The position numbers and the translations under genes are program-made. A DNA stretch of 42,732 bases from Zavarzinia compransoris (GTDB lineage: Bacteria; Pseudomonadota; Alphaproteobacteria; Zavarziniales; Zavarziniaceae). Under the pieces are notes generated by a model. That model was given only the letters and a program-made list of their open reading frames with translations, was not told the origin of the DNA and did no database searches. Positions 16,061-25,400 of the stretch are shown in pieces; positions within the stretch are counted from its first letter, which is position 1, and each line of letters opens with the position of its first letter. The DNA lies in assembly GCF_003173055.1 (NCBI RefSeq), contig NZ_QGLF01000009.1:1-42732 (forward strand), written 5' to 3'.

Positions 16061-16673
16061 ATGGTCCGTCTGCTGAGCCGTCAGTTCATGGATGCCCTGA
16101 AATCCGGCACATTGGCCCCGCTTCTGGATGTGGTCCAGCGGGATCGCGGCCTGACCCTGGAGATCCGCAGCGACAAGGCCGACATCTACTGCAAGGGGCA
16201 GGTTGCCGCGCATATCGAGCCCGGGAAGGGAGGCTACATCATGTCCGCCGACAAGGCGTTCTGGGGCCCGCGCGGCGGCGGGGTTGGCGCAGAACATCGA
16301 TCGCGCCGTCACCCTCTACCGTGCCTGCCTCAAGGCCGGTCGCACGCTGGTGGTCGATCTCTATACGGCAGAGGTCATGGACGCATTGGCCGAATTCGGC
16401 CGCCTGCCACGACCAGGGTGGCGAAACCTCAAGGGGGTCGTCACCAGCGCCTTCGCCCGTCTGTATCGGAACACGGGCCGCGAAGCCTTCGTTACCCGCA
16501 TGGTCGCGAATGGTATCGGTGCCGCGCGTCCGGCTGCGGATCCCGGCCGCCGGATGATCATGACCCGGGCGTCGCTGACCGGCGACTACACGCGCAACGG
16601 CGTTGTCCCTGGCCCGTCGGACGCCTGGTCATGGTCGCTCTGGCGCGGTTATCTCGTCCTTCAGAGCCTTTAG
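16061..16673 (+). pseudogene. Unknown-function gene, frameshifted and 3'-truncated
   Basis: ATG 16061 follows AGGAG by 6 nt and opens a protein-like frame (MVRLLSRQFMDALKSG, then DIYCKGQVAAHIEPG) up to about 16275. From there the coding look passes to the next frame (LAQNIDRAVTLYRACLKAGR, then VVDLYTAEVMDALAEFGRLP, FARLYRNTGREAFVTRM). The switch falls in the G-rich tract 16266-16284 (gcgcggcggcggggtt), a typical slippage site. The last 45 bases run antisense over an insertion-sequence remnant, so the original C-terminus was probably lost. I do not recognise the family. The alternating coding frames support one broken gene rather than two genes, but a sequencing error could also produce them. 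Confidence 0.55.
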
Positions 16674-16838
16674 GCGACGGGCATCGGACACGTTCATGCC
16701 ACCGAACTTCGCCTTGAACTTGTAGAAGGTCGCTGCCGAGATGCCGTGCTTGCGGCACACGTCCGCCGTCCTTGTACCAGCCTCCTGCTCCTACAGCATC
16801 CCGATGATCTGTCCTCAAGTGAACCGCGAGGGGCGCAT
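16629..16838 (-). mobile_element. IS3-family orfA remnant with two internal stops
   Basis: One minus-strand frame from ATG 16838 reads MRPSRFT*GQIIGML*, then EQEAGTRTADVCRKHGISAA, TFYKFKAKFGGM and NVSDARRLKALKDE, ending in a stop at 16629. This is the N-terminal helix-turn-helix half of an IS3-family OrfA transposase. It has premature TGA and TAG codons, and no orfB follows. The remaining 171 nt to 17009 hold nothing I can assign, though the stretch to about 16890 may include the element's end. It is an inactive fossil that marks past insertion or rearrangement next to the nuclease operon. Confidence 0.8.
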
Positions 16839-17009
16839 TGTCCGTCTCTCCATGATTGACGGACTCTGCCCAAATCTGGAGGAAGGTCAGGGGCTCAGGT
16901 CACCGGCGCCAGCAAGGCCGGGCCGGCATGATCTTATAGTCGGCCGGACCGCGGGGGCCAGACCTGGCTAAAAGTACAGTTCCGATGTAGCATGCACCGT
17001 CCCGGCGGT

Positions 17010-18011
17010 TCACCCGGCCGGCGGCGGGGGGATCTCCAGGGCTTCGACGGTGGTTTCGAGGCGTTCGTGGTCGGACAGCGGCCGGCCTTGGGCGTCGAGG
17101 GCGGGATGGATCGTGGTCGCGCCCAGGCGCAGGCGCCGGGCCAGGAACCAGTCCAGCTTCATGGCCCGTTCGGGAAAGCGGGTGATCAGGCTCGGCCGCG
17201 TGGTGGGCGCTTCGGCCGGGCCGCCGTGGATCGAGAAGCCGGCCGCCCGCGCGATTCCGAACAGGCTTTCCGCCCGCCAGTTGCCGCCCGCGTGGTTGCC
17301 GGTGTTGAGATCGCCGCCGATCAGGACCGGCAGGGCCGGGAAATGCAGGTCCAGGGCCGCGATCAGGGCCTGTATCTGGGCCGCCCGATGGCTCTCGGGG
17401 CAGGCGCTTTCGAGATGGGTCGAGACGAAGACGACGGGGCCGGCGGCAGTGGCGACGGTGGCGCCGATCGCCATGCGCTCGCCCAGCCGCGGCTGTTCCT
17501 CGTCCATGAACCATTGCCGCCGGCCCGGCAGGCGCAGCATGAAGGGCCGGACCAGCGGGCTGCGCGCCGCAAGCGCATTGCCGTGGAAGCCCCGGCTGTT
17601 GAAGCCGTCGCGGCAGAAGCCCTGTTCGATCGGCGAGCCGAGGCCGAGCTCGAGGAATTCGACGCCATAGGCATAGGCCATGCCGAGGGCCTGGGCGATC
17701 TCGGCCGTCGGGTGCCGCTGGCCGCTGCGCGCCATGCCGTCGTCCATCTCGGACAGCAGCGCGACGTCGATGCCCGCCAGCGCGCCGGCCGTCTCCGCCG
17801 GGAACAGGCAGCGTTCCAGGTTCCAGGCCGCGACCCGAAGCGGCAGGGCGAGGGCGGCCGCGCCGGCCGTGCCGCCGGTCTCGACCAGGGCCAGCGCCGG
17901 ATAATGCGGCAGCACCGCGTCATGGGCAGCGGCGGTCCGCGGCAGGTCGCGCAGGCGGGCGCGGGCTTCCTGCCCGGGGACCGGCAGTTCGGGGGTGACG
18001 GCGAAGATCAC
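17010..18011 (-). CDS. Endonuclease/exonuclease/phosphatase-family hydrolase, last gene of ugp operon
   Basis: 333 residues. The EEP fold motifs are in order: AAWNLERC (metal/phosphate Asn), [10 protein letters not shown] (metal-binding Glu), [17 protein letters not shown] (Asp-x-Asn), KLDWFLAR and PLSDHERLE (catalytic Ser-Asp-His). There is no obvious signal peptide, so it is probably cytoplasmic. The GTG start at 18011 overlaps the ugpC stop as GTGA. Its place at the end of ugpBAEC is where ugpQ (glycerophosphodiester phosphodiesterase) often sits. It may release phosphate or glycerol 3-phosphate from imported diesters. That role is inferred from context; EEP proteins include nucleases, sphingomyelinases and inositol phosphatases. 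Confidence 0.85.
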   Translation of the reverse strand: MIFAVTPELPVPGQEARARLRDLPRTAAAHDAVLPHYPALALVETGGTAGAAALALPLRVAAWNLERCLFPAETAGALAGIDVALLSEMDDGMARSGQRHPTAEIAQALGMAYAYGVEFLELGLGSPIEQGFCRDGFNSRGFHGNALAARSPLVRPFMLRLPGRRQWFMDEEQPRLGERMAIGATVATAAGPVVFVSTHLESACPESHRAAQIQALIAALDLHFPALPVLIGGDLNTGNHAGGNWRAESLFGIARAAGFSIHGGPAEAPTTRPSLITRFPERAMKLDWFLARRLRLGATTIHPALDAQGRPLSDHERLETTVEALEIPPPPAG

Positions 18012-19084
18012 GCCGGCACCTGTTCCGGCTCGGCCACGCTTTCGGCCAGGCGCGCCCCGCCGGCGGCGTCGAACAGATGCAGGGCCCGGGCGCGGGCGCG
18101 GACGGCCAGGTCGGCGGGCAGGGCACGGTCCGCCGGCAGGCTGAGGCAGAGCGGCTGCCCGTCGACGAGGCCGTGGACGATGCGCCCCGCCCCCAGTTCC
18201 TCGATATAGTCCAAGGTCATCGCCACCCCCTGCCCCGGCGGGACGAGGCCGATATCCTCGGCCCGGACGCCCAGGGTTACGGCACCGTCCGGCCGGTCGG
18301 CCCGGCCGATCTCGACCCCGGCGAGGATCAGGCGGCCGGCCTCGATGCGGGCGGCGAGCAGGTTCATGGCCGGGGCGCCGATGAAGCCGGCGACGAAGGT
18401 CGAGGCCGGGCGGTGATAGACGTCGAGCGGGCTGCCGACCTGTTCGATCCGGCCGCCCTTCAGGACCACCAGCCGGTCGGCCAGGGTCATCGCCTCGAGC
18501 TGGTCGTGGGTGACGTAGAGCGAGGTCGTGCCCAGGCGCCGCTGCAATTTCCGGATCTCGCCCCGCATGGTGACGCGGAGCTTGGCATCGAGGTTGGACA
18601 GTGGCTCGTCGAACAGGAAGGCCGCGGGCTGGCGCACGATGGCGCGGCCCATGGCGACGCGCTGGCGCTGGCCGCCGGACAGTGCCCGGGGCTTGCGGTC
18701 GAGATAGGGCTGGAGTTCCAGCAGATGCGCCGCCGCCTCGACCCGGCGGGCGATCTCGTCGCGCGGAAAGCCCCGGTTCTTCAGGCCGTAGGCCATGTTC
18801 TCGCGCACCGTCATATGGGGATAGAGCGCGTAGTTCTGGAACACCATGGCGATGTCGCGGGCCGCCGGCTCCAGCCGGTTCACGACGCGCCCGCCGATGG
18901 CGATCTCGCCGGCGCTGATCTCCTCCAGCCCCGCGACCATGCGCAGCAAGGTCGACTTGCCGCAGCCCGACGGCCCGACCAGGACGACGAATTCGCCGTC
19001 CGCCACCGCCAGGTTCACGTCCGCGACGGCCTGAATGCCGCCGGCATAGGTCTTGCCCAGGTTCCGGAGGGAGATCTCGGCCAT
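18008..19084 (-). CDS. ugpC: ABC importer ATPase, UgpC/MalK type
   Basis: 358 residues. Walker [10 protein letters not shown] (about 37-45), Q-loop in [13 protein letters not shown], signature [15 protein letters not shown], Walker [17 protein letters not shown] and H-loop [10 protein letters not shown] are all present. The C-terminal third is the OB/TOBE regulatory domain typical of CUT1 ATPases. It powers uptake through the two adjacent permeases. Its ATG at 19084 shares a base with the TAA of ugpE (TAATG). Sequence alone cannot separate UgpC from other MalK-type ATPases; the assignment rests on the ugpB-like binding protein in the operon. Confidence 0.88.
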   Translation of the reverse strand: MAEISLRNLGKTYAGGIQAVADVNLAVADGEFVVLVGPSGCGKSTLLRMVAGLEEISAGEIAIGGRVVNRLEPAARDIAMVFQNYALYPHMTVRENMAYGLKNRGFPRDEIARRVEAAAHLLELQPYLDRKPRALSGGQRQRVAMGRAIVRQPAAFLFDEPLSNLDAKLRVTMRGEIRKLQRRLGTTSLYVTHDQLEAMTLADRLVVLKGGRIEQVGSPLDVYHRPASTFVAGFIGAPAMNLLAARIEAGRLILAGVEIGRADRPDGAVTLGVRAEDIGLVPPGQGVAMTLDYIEELGAGRIVHGLVDGQPLCLSLPADRALPADLAVRARARALHLFDAAGGARLAESVAEPEQVPA

Positions 19085-19926
19085 TACTTGTCGCTTTCGG
19101 TCAGGCCCTTGATGAACAGGCTTTGCAGGACGACGACCACCAGCAGCGGCGGCACCATCGCCAGCACCGCCAGGGCGAAGGCTTCGTTGTAATCGGGAAT
19201 CTGGCTGCCGACCCAGACCTGGAGGATGCTCTTGATCCCGCGCATCAGGGTGAAGAAATGCTCGTCGGTGGTCATCAGCATCGGCCAGAGGTACTGGTTC
19301 CAGCCATAGACGAACATGATGACGAAGATCGCCGCCATCATCGGCCGCGACAGGGGCACCAGGATGTCGAGGAAGAATTTCACCGGCCCCGCGCCGTCGA
19401 TCCGCGCCGCTTCCAGCAATTCGTCGGGCACGGATTTGAAGAACTGGCGGAAATAGAAGGTCCCCGTGGCCGAGGCCAGCAGGGGCACGATCAGCCCCCA
19501 GTAGGTATTGAGCGCCGACAGCGAACTCATCACCTGATAGGACGGCATGATGCGCACTTCGAGCGGCAGCAGCAGGGTGGTGAAGATCAGCCAGAACACC
19601 GGCGTCGCGAAGCGGCTGCGGAAATAGACCAGGGCATAGGCCGCCATCATCGACAGCACCACCTTGCCGACAGCGAAGCCGAGGCCGAGGATCAGCGAAT
19701 TCATCACCATCCGCGCCCCCGTCACCTCGCCGGTGAAGCCGCCCTTCTGGGTCAGCACCTTGCCGTAGGTGGCGAGCCCCTCGGCGCCCGGGCTGAGGAA
19801 GAGGCCGTGCATGTGGATCTCGGCTGCCGAATGGGTCGAGGACATGAAGGCCATGACCACGGGCGTTACCAGGAACAGGGCGCCCAGGATCAGGATCAGG
19901 TGGTCGAAGGGCTTGAGCTTCTGCAT
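19084..19926 (-). CDS. ugpE: ABC importer permease, UgpE type
   Basis: 280 residues with six hydrophobic segments. The first is [20 protein letters not shown] and the last runs near [20 protein letters not shown]. The EAA loop that contacts the ATPase reads [20 protein letters not shown], followed by [11 protein letters not shown]. The C-terminal [10 protein letters not shown] matches the usual ending of CUT1 MalG/UgpE permeases. Its start lies 4 nt after the ugpA stop and its end overlaps ugpC, so it is in the same operon. Confidence 0.88.
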   Translation of the reverse strand: MQKLKPFDHLILILGALFLVTPVVMAFMSSTHSAAEIHMHGLFLSPGAEGLATYGKVLTQKGGFTGEVTGARMVMNSLILGLGFAVGKVVLSMMAAYALVYFRSRFATPVFWLIFTTLLLPLEVRIMPSYQVMSSLSALNTYWGLIVPLLASATGTFYFRQFFKSVPDELLEAARIDGAGPVKFFLDILVPLSRPMMAAIFVIMFVYGWNQYLWPMLMTTDEHFFTLMRGIKSILQVWVGSQIPDYNEAFALAVLAMVPPLLVVVVLQSLFIKGLTESDK

Positions 19927-19930
19927 CGCC

Positions 19931-20854
19931 TCACCCGTAATGCACGCGGCGTTCGATCAGGCGGAACTGGGCCACGGTCAGGGCCGCCACCACCAGCATC
20001 AGGATGACCGACTGGGCCGAGGAACCGCCGATGTCGTTGCCCTTGAAGCCGTCGAGATAGACTTTGTAGACCAGGGTGATCGGGTTGTTCGCCGGCTTGT
20101 CCTTCACCATCACGTCGATGATGCCGAAAGTGTCGAACAGGGCGTAGGTGATGTTGATGACGAGAAGGAAGAAGGCGGTCGGCGCCAGCAGGGGCAGGGT
20201 GATGTCGCGGAAGCGGCGCCAGCCCGAGGCGGCGTCGATCAGGGCGGCCTCGCGCACCGCGGTCGGCACCGATTGCAGGCCCGACAGGAAGAAGATGAAA
20301 TTATAGGGGATCTGCTTCCAGACCGCGACGGTAACGAGGGCGATCACCGTATCGCCGTAATCGATGCCGACCTTCATCTCGTGGCCGAACAGGGCGGCGA
20401 GCGCGGTGAAGGGGCCGATGTGCATGTCGAACAGCATCATGCCGATGAGGCCGACGACCGGTGGCGCGATGGCATAGACGGCGATCAGCACGGTCTTATA
20501 GGCGGCGCTGCCGCGGATCACCCTGTCCGCCTTCACCGCGAGCAGCAGGCCGAGGCCGAGCGACAGGGCGGTGACGACCAGGGCGAAAACCGCGGTGAAG
20601 CCGGCGATCCGCAGATATTCCGCCGAGCCGAGCGCGTCGCGGTAATTGTCGAGGCCGACGAAGCTCGCGCCGAAGCCGAAGGGATCTTCGAGATAGAAGG
20701 ACGAGGTCACCGCCTGGAGCGACGGCCAGTAGAAGAAGATCGCCACGATCGCCAGCTGCGGCGCGAGGAACAGCCAGGGTGTCAGCGGGCGATCGAACTG
20801 CACCGCCTTGGCGGGGGCCGCGCGCGCGCGGGATCGGGATCGGGATGCCGTCAT
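19931..20854 (-). CDS. ugpA: ABC importer permease, UgpA type
   Basis: 307 residues from ATG 20854, chosen because GAGG stands upstream and the frame before it is only hairpin DNA. An arginine-rich N-terminus (MTASRSRSRARAAP) is followed by the first membrane helix WLFLAPQLAIVAIFFYWPSL. The EAA loop reads VREAALIDAASGWRRFRDIT, followed by LPLLAPTAFF. It is a CUT1 inner-membrane permease and partner of UgpE. A strong hairpin separates it from ugpB. Confidence 0.88.
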   Translation of the reverse strand: MTASRSRSRARAAPAKAVQFDRPLTPWLFLAPQLAIVAIFFYWPSLQAVTSSFYLEDPFGFGASFVGLDNYRDALGSAEYLRIAGFTAVFALVVTALSLGLGLLLAVKADRVIRGSAAYKTVLIAVYAIAPPVVGLIGMMLFDMHIGPFTALAALFGHEMKVGIDYGDTVIALVTVAVWKQIPYNFIFFLSGLQSVPTAVREAALIDAASGWRRFRDITLPLLAPTAFFLLVINITYALFDTFGIIDVMVKDKPANNPITLVYKVYLDGFKGNDIGGSSAQSVILMLVVAALTVAQFRLIERRVHYG

Positions 20855-20872
20855 CGGATGGCCTCGAGAGAA

Positions 20873-20904
20873 CGGGTCCCGGGGACGGCCGCCCCCGGGA
20901 CCCG
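20873..20904 (-). terminator. 12-bp perfect stem-loop between ugpB and ugpA
   Basis: CGGGTCCCGGGG (20873-20884) pairs perfectly with CCCCGGGACCCG (20893-20904) around an 8-nt loop. It lies in the 67-nt gap after the binding-protein gene and has no T-run. Such hairpins commonly protect the binding-protein mRNA and reduce read-through into the permease genes, giving excess binding protein. The structure is seen; its effect is inferred. Confidence 0.65.
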
Positions 20905-20921
20905 CAGGGTTTCGTCGCGCG

Positions 20922-22217
20922 TCAGCCCGCGGTCCTGGCGAATTTCGCCAGCAGGTCGTTGGCTTCCTTCTGGATGATCGCGAGCGCATCCTTGGGCGAG
21001 ACCTGGCCGGAGAAGATGCGGTTGAATTCGCGTTCCATCACCGAGCGGATCTGGGGATAGAACCCCATGCGGTAGCCCTTGGACCAGTCGCCGCCCGCCA
21101 GCATCAGCTGCTTCACGCCCACTTCGGCGACCGGGGTCTGGGTGTAATAGCCCTCGGCCTTGGCCAGTTCGTAGGCGGCGGTGGTGATCGGCACATAGCC
21201 GGTCGCCTGGTGGTAGAACTTCTGGATCACGGGCGAGGTCAGGAAGCTGAAGAATTCGGCCGTGCAGGCATTCTGTTCCTTGGACTTGCCCGCCATGGCG
21301 AAGAGCGCGGCGCCGCCGATGAAGCTCTGCGTGCCCTGGCCGAGCCCGGCCCAATAGGGCAGGAAGACGGCGGAGAAGGGCATGGCCGCGGTCTTCTTCA
21401 GGCCGCCGAAGCTGCCCGAGGAGCCGACCCACATGGCCACCTTGCCCTCTTCGAACGGCTTCTGGTTGTCGGCCCAGCCGGCGCCGTAGAAGGCATAGAG
21501 CCCCTGGTCGGCCCAGGCCTTCAGCTTGTCGAACATCATCACCGTGGCGTCGTCGGTCAGGATGATCTCGGTGCCGGCGACGGCGTCGTAGCCGTTGTTG
21601 TTGGTGGCGAACTGCCGGTTGTTGCGCGACTTGAAGTTCTCGACGAACTGCCAGGTCAACTGCGAGGCGGTCAGCGGGATGTAACCCGCCGCCTTCAGCG
21701 CCGGCGCGATCGCCTCGAAGTCTTCCCAGGTCTTCGGCGGCTCGACCTTGGCCTTCTCGAAGGCCTCGACGTTGATATACATGATCGGCGCCGAGGAATT
21801 GAACGGCATGCCGATGAACTTGCCGCTGCTATCGGCAAAGAAATTGCGGACGCCGGGGATGAAATCCTCGCGGTTGAAGGGCTTGCCCGCGGCCGTCAGC
21901 AAGTCTTCGGCGGCGACGGTGGCACCCTTGGCGGCGATGATGGTGGCGGCGCCGGCGTCGAACACCTGCAGGATGTCCGGCTGCTCGCCCGAGCGGAAGG
22001 CGGCGATGCCGGAGGCCAGCGCCTCCTCGTAGGTGCCTTTCGAGATCGGGGTCAGGCGGCAGGCCTGCTGCTGATCGTTGAACTTCTGAGACAGTTCGTT
22101 GATCACCTCGCCGTTCCGGCCGCCCATGCCGTGCCACCAGGTGATGTCGGTCTGGGCGAAGGCGGTGGTGGTACCAAGCGCGACGACGGCGGCCGCAAGA
22201 AGGGACGTCCTGAGCAT
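20922..22217 (-). CDS. ugpB: Periplasmic glycerol-3-phosphate binding protein, UgpB type
   Basis: 431 residues from ATG 22217, with GGAGAG 6 nt upstream. The cleavable signal peptide is MLRTSLLAAAVVALGTTTAF, ending in A before QTDITWW. The mature N-terminus (DITWWHGMGGRNGEVINELS) and the stretch KGTYEEALASGIAAFRSGEQ, followed by PDILQVFDAG, closely follow E. coli UgpB. This is why glycerol 3-phosphate or its diesters are named as substrate. It delivers ligand to UgpAE. It is the first gene of the minus-strand operon and is divergent from a phosphatase gene across a Pho-box region, consistent with a phosphate-starvation role. Other sn-glycerol-phosphoryl ligands are possible. Confidence 0.87.
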   Translation of the reverse strand: MLRTSLLAAAVVALGTTTAFAQTDITWWHGMGGRNGEVINELSQKFNDQQQACRLTPISKGTYEEALASGIAAFRSGEQPDILQVFDAGAATIIAAKGATVAAEDLLTAAGKPFNREDFIPGVRNFFADSSGKFIGMPFNSSAPIMYINVEAFEKAKVEPPKTWEDFEAIAPALKAAGYIPLTASQLTWQFVENFKSRNNRQFATNNNGYDAVAGTEIILTDDATVMMFDKLKAWADQGLYAFYGAGWADNQKPFEEGKVAMWVGSSGSFGGLKKTAAMPFSAVFLPYWAGLGQGTQSFIGGAALFAMAGKSKEQNACTAEFFSFLTSPVIQKFYHQATGYVPITTAAYELAKAEGYYTQTPVAEVGVKQLMLAGGDWSKGYRMGFYPQIRSVMEREFNRIFSGQVSPKDALAIIQKEANDLLAKFARTAG

Positions 22218-22335
22218 GAAGGCTCTCCGGTGCAGAAATGTCCTGCGGGGGACCCTGCCCAGAGGCGGTTTCAATTCGTTGACGGTTCGGTAAACAAATT
22301 GCGAATTGCGCGGACGGGCGACGGTTTCTGGTCGT

Positions 22336-22364
22336 CTGTCAAAGCAGTGTCAAGGCACTGTCAC
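22336..22364 (+). promoter_or_regulatory. Triple Pho box (PhoB binding site)
   Basis: Three direct 7-mers with exact 11-bp spacing: CTGTCAA (22336), GTGTCAA (22347) and CTGTCAC (22358), separated by 4-bp spacers AGCA and GGCA. This matches the known PhoB site design (CTGTCAT repeats every 11 bp). Their orientation points at the plus-strand phosphatase gene. No equally good site was found for the minus-strand ugp operon; TTGACGG at 22279-22285 is at most a half-site. Confidence 0.8.
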
Positions 22365-22374
22365 GGGCGGCGGC

Positions 22375-22380
22375 TATGGT
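22375..22380 (+). promoter_or_regulatory. -10 element of PhoB-dependent promoter
   Basis: TATGGT begins 11 bp after the end of the last Pho-box repeat, the spacing expected when PhoB replaces the -35 contact. Transcription would start near 22387, leaving a 5' leader of about 27 nt before ATG 22414. The hexamer matches TATAAT at 4 of 6 positions. Confidence 0.5.
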
Positions 22381-22413
22381 CCCGCCATTGTACCCGCTGC
22401 TGTCTGGTGCGTC

Positions 22414-25400
22414 ATGTCGCTTATCTCTGCTCTCGGCTCGCTGTTCTCGCCCTCGAACCTGATCTCGTCGCTCTCGGCCACCCGGGCGACGGAGGCGGTC
22501 GCCGCGACTTCGGCGCGCGTGCCCCAGCCGGTGCCGGCGCCGACCGGCGTCGATGCTTTCGTTGCCTTCGTCGAGGATGTCGGCACCCGCGGCAGCGAGA
22601 TCATCCCGCTTCCCTCGCCCGAACTGATCCTGCGGCCGAGCGGGCTGCTCGGCGCCGGCGGCCTGCTCGACGACCTGCTCAGCAGCCTCGACTATCTGGC
22701 GGCGGTGCCGGTGCTCGGCTTCATCACCTCCGACGTGCTGCGGCTCAGCGGGCGCCACGACAGCCTCAATCACCAGCTGAGCAACCTGCTGGCGCCGCTC
22801 GGCGACATTTATTACCTGGGCCGCCCGCTCGGCGGCGGCGATGCCGGCTATCTCGGCTCGGTGCTCGACTTCATTCCCGACAATCTGGCGGGGACGCCCT
22901 ATGTCCCGGCGCCGGCGGAAAAGCCGCTGACCGATCCGGCGCGGAAATATTCCGTCATCCTGCTGCCGGACACGCAATATTACACCAACGGCCCGCTGGC
23001 GGTGATGCCCCTGGGCAGCCCGGACATGGTCAAGCTCCAGACCCAGTGGATCGCCGATCATATCGACAGCGAGAACATCGTTTTCGTCAGCCAGCTCGGT
23101 GACGTCGCCGACAGCGCCCGCTCGGTCAAGCAGTATCAGATCGCGGACGAGGCGATGTCGATCCTCGACGGCAAGGTCGCCTACAGCGTGCTGCCGGGCA
23201 ACCACGACTTCTATGCCCAGTCCCAGGTCTCCGTCACCGATACCGACCCGCTTCAGGCGTTCAGCCCGAACTACCTGGAATTCTTCGGCCAGGACCGCTT
23301 CCGCGCGCAGGACGCCGAATGGTACGGCGGCACCTCGCCGAACGGCATGTCGAGCTATCAGTTCATCCAGATGGGCGACAAGACGTTCCTGCACATCGCC
23401 CTCGAGAAGAAGAACCTGAAGATGTCGCTGCCGTGGGCGCAGCAGGTGATCGATACCTACAAGGGCATGCCCACGATCATCTCGACCCACGCCAACATCA
23501 CCGACGAGGGCGACGGCATCTCGATCACGGACTACGGCCCCGACATCGGCGGCCGCGACCTGGAGAACGGCCAGTTCCTGTTCGATTACCTGGTGAAGGA
23601 CAATCCCCAGGTCTTCATGATCAACAACGGGCATTATTCCCGCATCGGCGCCGGCCAGGACAATGCCGGCGAGATCACCCGCACCGGCATCAACAGCGCC
23701 GGCCAGCCCGTGATCGAAGTCCTGTCCGACTATCAGTTCCGCCCCTATGGCGGTGACGGCTATTTCCGGCAGATCGAGTTCGAATTCCGCGACGGCAACG
23801 ACATCATCGCCTATCGCACCCTCTCCGCCGTTCCCGGCAATCCGGAAGAGATGGACGAGAACAGCCGCTTCGCCTTCGAGAACATCGATTTCGACGATCC
23901 GACCCGCTTCACCAGCTTCGCCCGCCCGGACAGCCGGACGCTCGTGCTCGGCGATGCCGAGGTGGTGGAACTGTCCAGCAACGGCGCCGCCACCCTGACC
24001 GACGGCGCCACCGTCTTCCGCGATCCCGCGGCCAACAGCGAATCCCAGGTCCTGCTGCGCTTCGGCGAGATCGACCGCCTGCCGGCGGACGCCCGCATTC
24101 TGTCCGCCGTCCTCGTCTTCGAGACCACGGACGGCGGCGACGGCGCCCATCTCTACCGCATGGCGCAGGGCTGGGGCGCCGGCGCCACCTGGGCCGGCTT
24201 CGGCGGCGACGGCGTGCAGCCCGGCGACGAGGCCGTCGCCGTGGCCCCCGACTGGCGCTATTTCGACGGCCAGGCGGCGGTCGACCAGGGGGTGATCCCG
24301 GTCACCGACGACAGCCCCTATGTCGGCGACTATCCTTACGGCTTCCTGGTCGACTGGGACGGCACGGCGGCGCCGGGCCGCACCGTCGGCAACAAGGTCT
24401 ATGTCGACGTGACCCAAAGCGTGCGGGCCTGGGTCGAGGGCGGGGAAGGCAACAACGGCTGGGTCCTGACCGCGCCGCAATCCTCCGGCCAATGGGGGAT
24501 GGAGCGCTATCACCTCGACGGCGAGGATGCCTGGGGCTTCGCCGCCACCGGCGATGGCGCGCCCCGGCTGCTGATCGATTACGTCGGCGGCGACACCGAG
24601 CCCGAGATCGCGGTGCCGGCCACCGATCTGACCGGCGACGGCAAGGCGGAAATCGTCTGGACCGGTTCCGGCAACAAGATCCAGCTCTGGTCCGAGGCGG
24701 ACGGCAAGGTCGCCAAGACCGCGGTCAGCGACGGCGGCAAGGGCACGCCCACCCCGCTCGCCTTCGGCGACATCGACGGCGACGGCCTCGCCGACCTGCT
24801 GTTCCGCGACGGCACGGGCAAGGTCAGCGTGCGCACCGGCGAAACCGGCGGCAGTTTCGCCGCCGCCCGCAATCTGGGCAATGCCAGCGGCCTTCAGGCC
24901 CTGGCCCTGGCCGATATCGACGGCGACGGCACCGAGAACATCCTGTGGCGCGGCGCCGACGGCACGGTCCACGCCTGGCAGGACAAGGGCAGCGGCGATG
25001 CCGCTTCGGCCAGCCTGTCGAAACAGGCCCCGGCCGGCTGGCAGATCGTCGGCGTCGGCGATTTCGACGGCGATGGCACCGACGACCTGCTGTGGCAGGA
25101 CAAGGCGAACAGCAGCCATCACCTGTGGCGGATGAACGGCCGCACCGTGGTCTCGGACACCGCCGTCGAGGCGCTGGGCGCGGGCCAGACGGTGCTGGCG
25201 ACCGGCGATTTCAACGGCGACGGCATGGCCGACATCGTCGCCGGCAAGGCGGATGGCAGTTTCTCGGTGGTGCTGCTGGACCGGGGCACGGCGGTGGCCA
25301 GCGCCGATTACGCCAGCCGGGGGGCGAAGTGGCGCATCGTCGGCGTCGATGACTATTCGGGCGACGGCCGCGACGACCTGCTCTGGCACAATGCCATCAA

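Noticed and set aside
22279-22285. TTGACGG as a Pho box for ugpB
   Set aside because: Only one half-site resembles the consensus and no second repeat is found 11 bp away, so it is not listed as a site.
20808-23102. A plus-strand open frame of 764 codons over ugpA/ugpB and into the phosphatase
   Set aside because: It is antisense to clear ugp genes and out of frame with the phosphatase, and it reads through the ugpB-ugpA hairpin and the Pho-box promoter.
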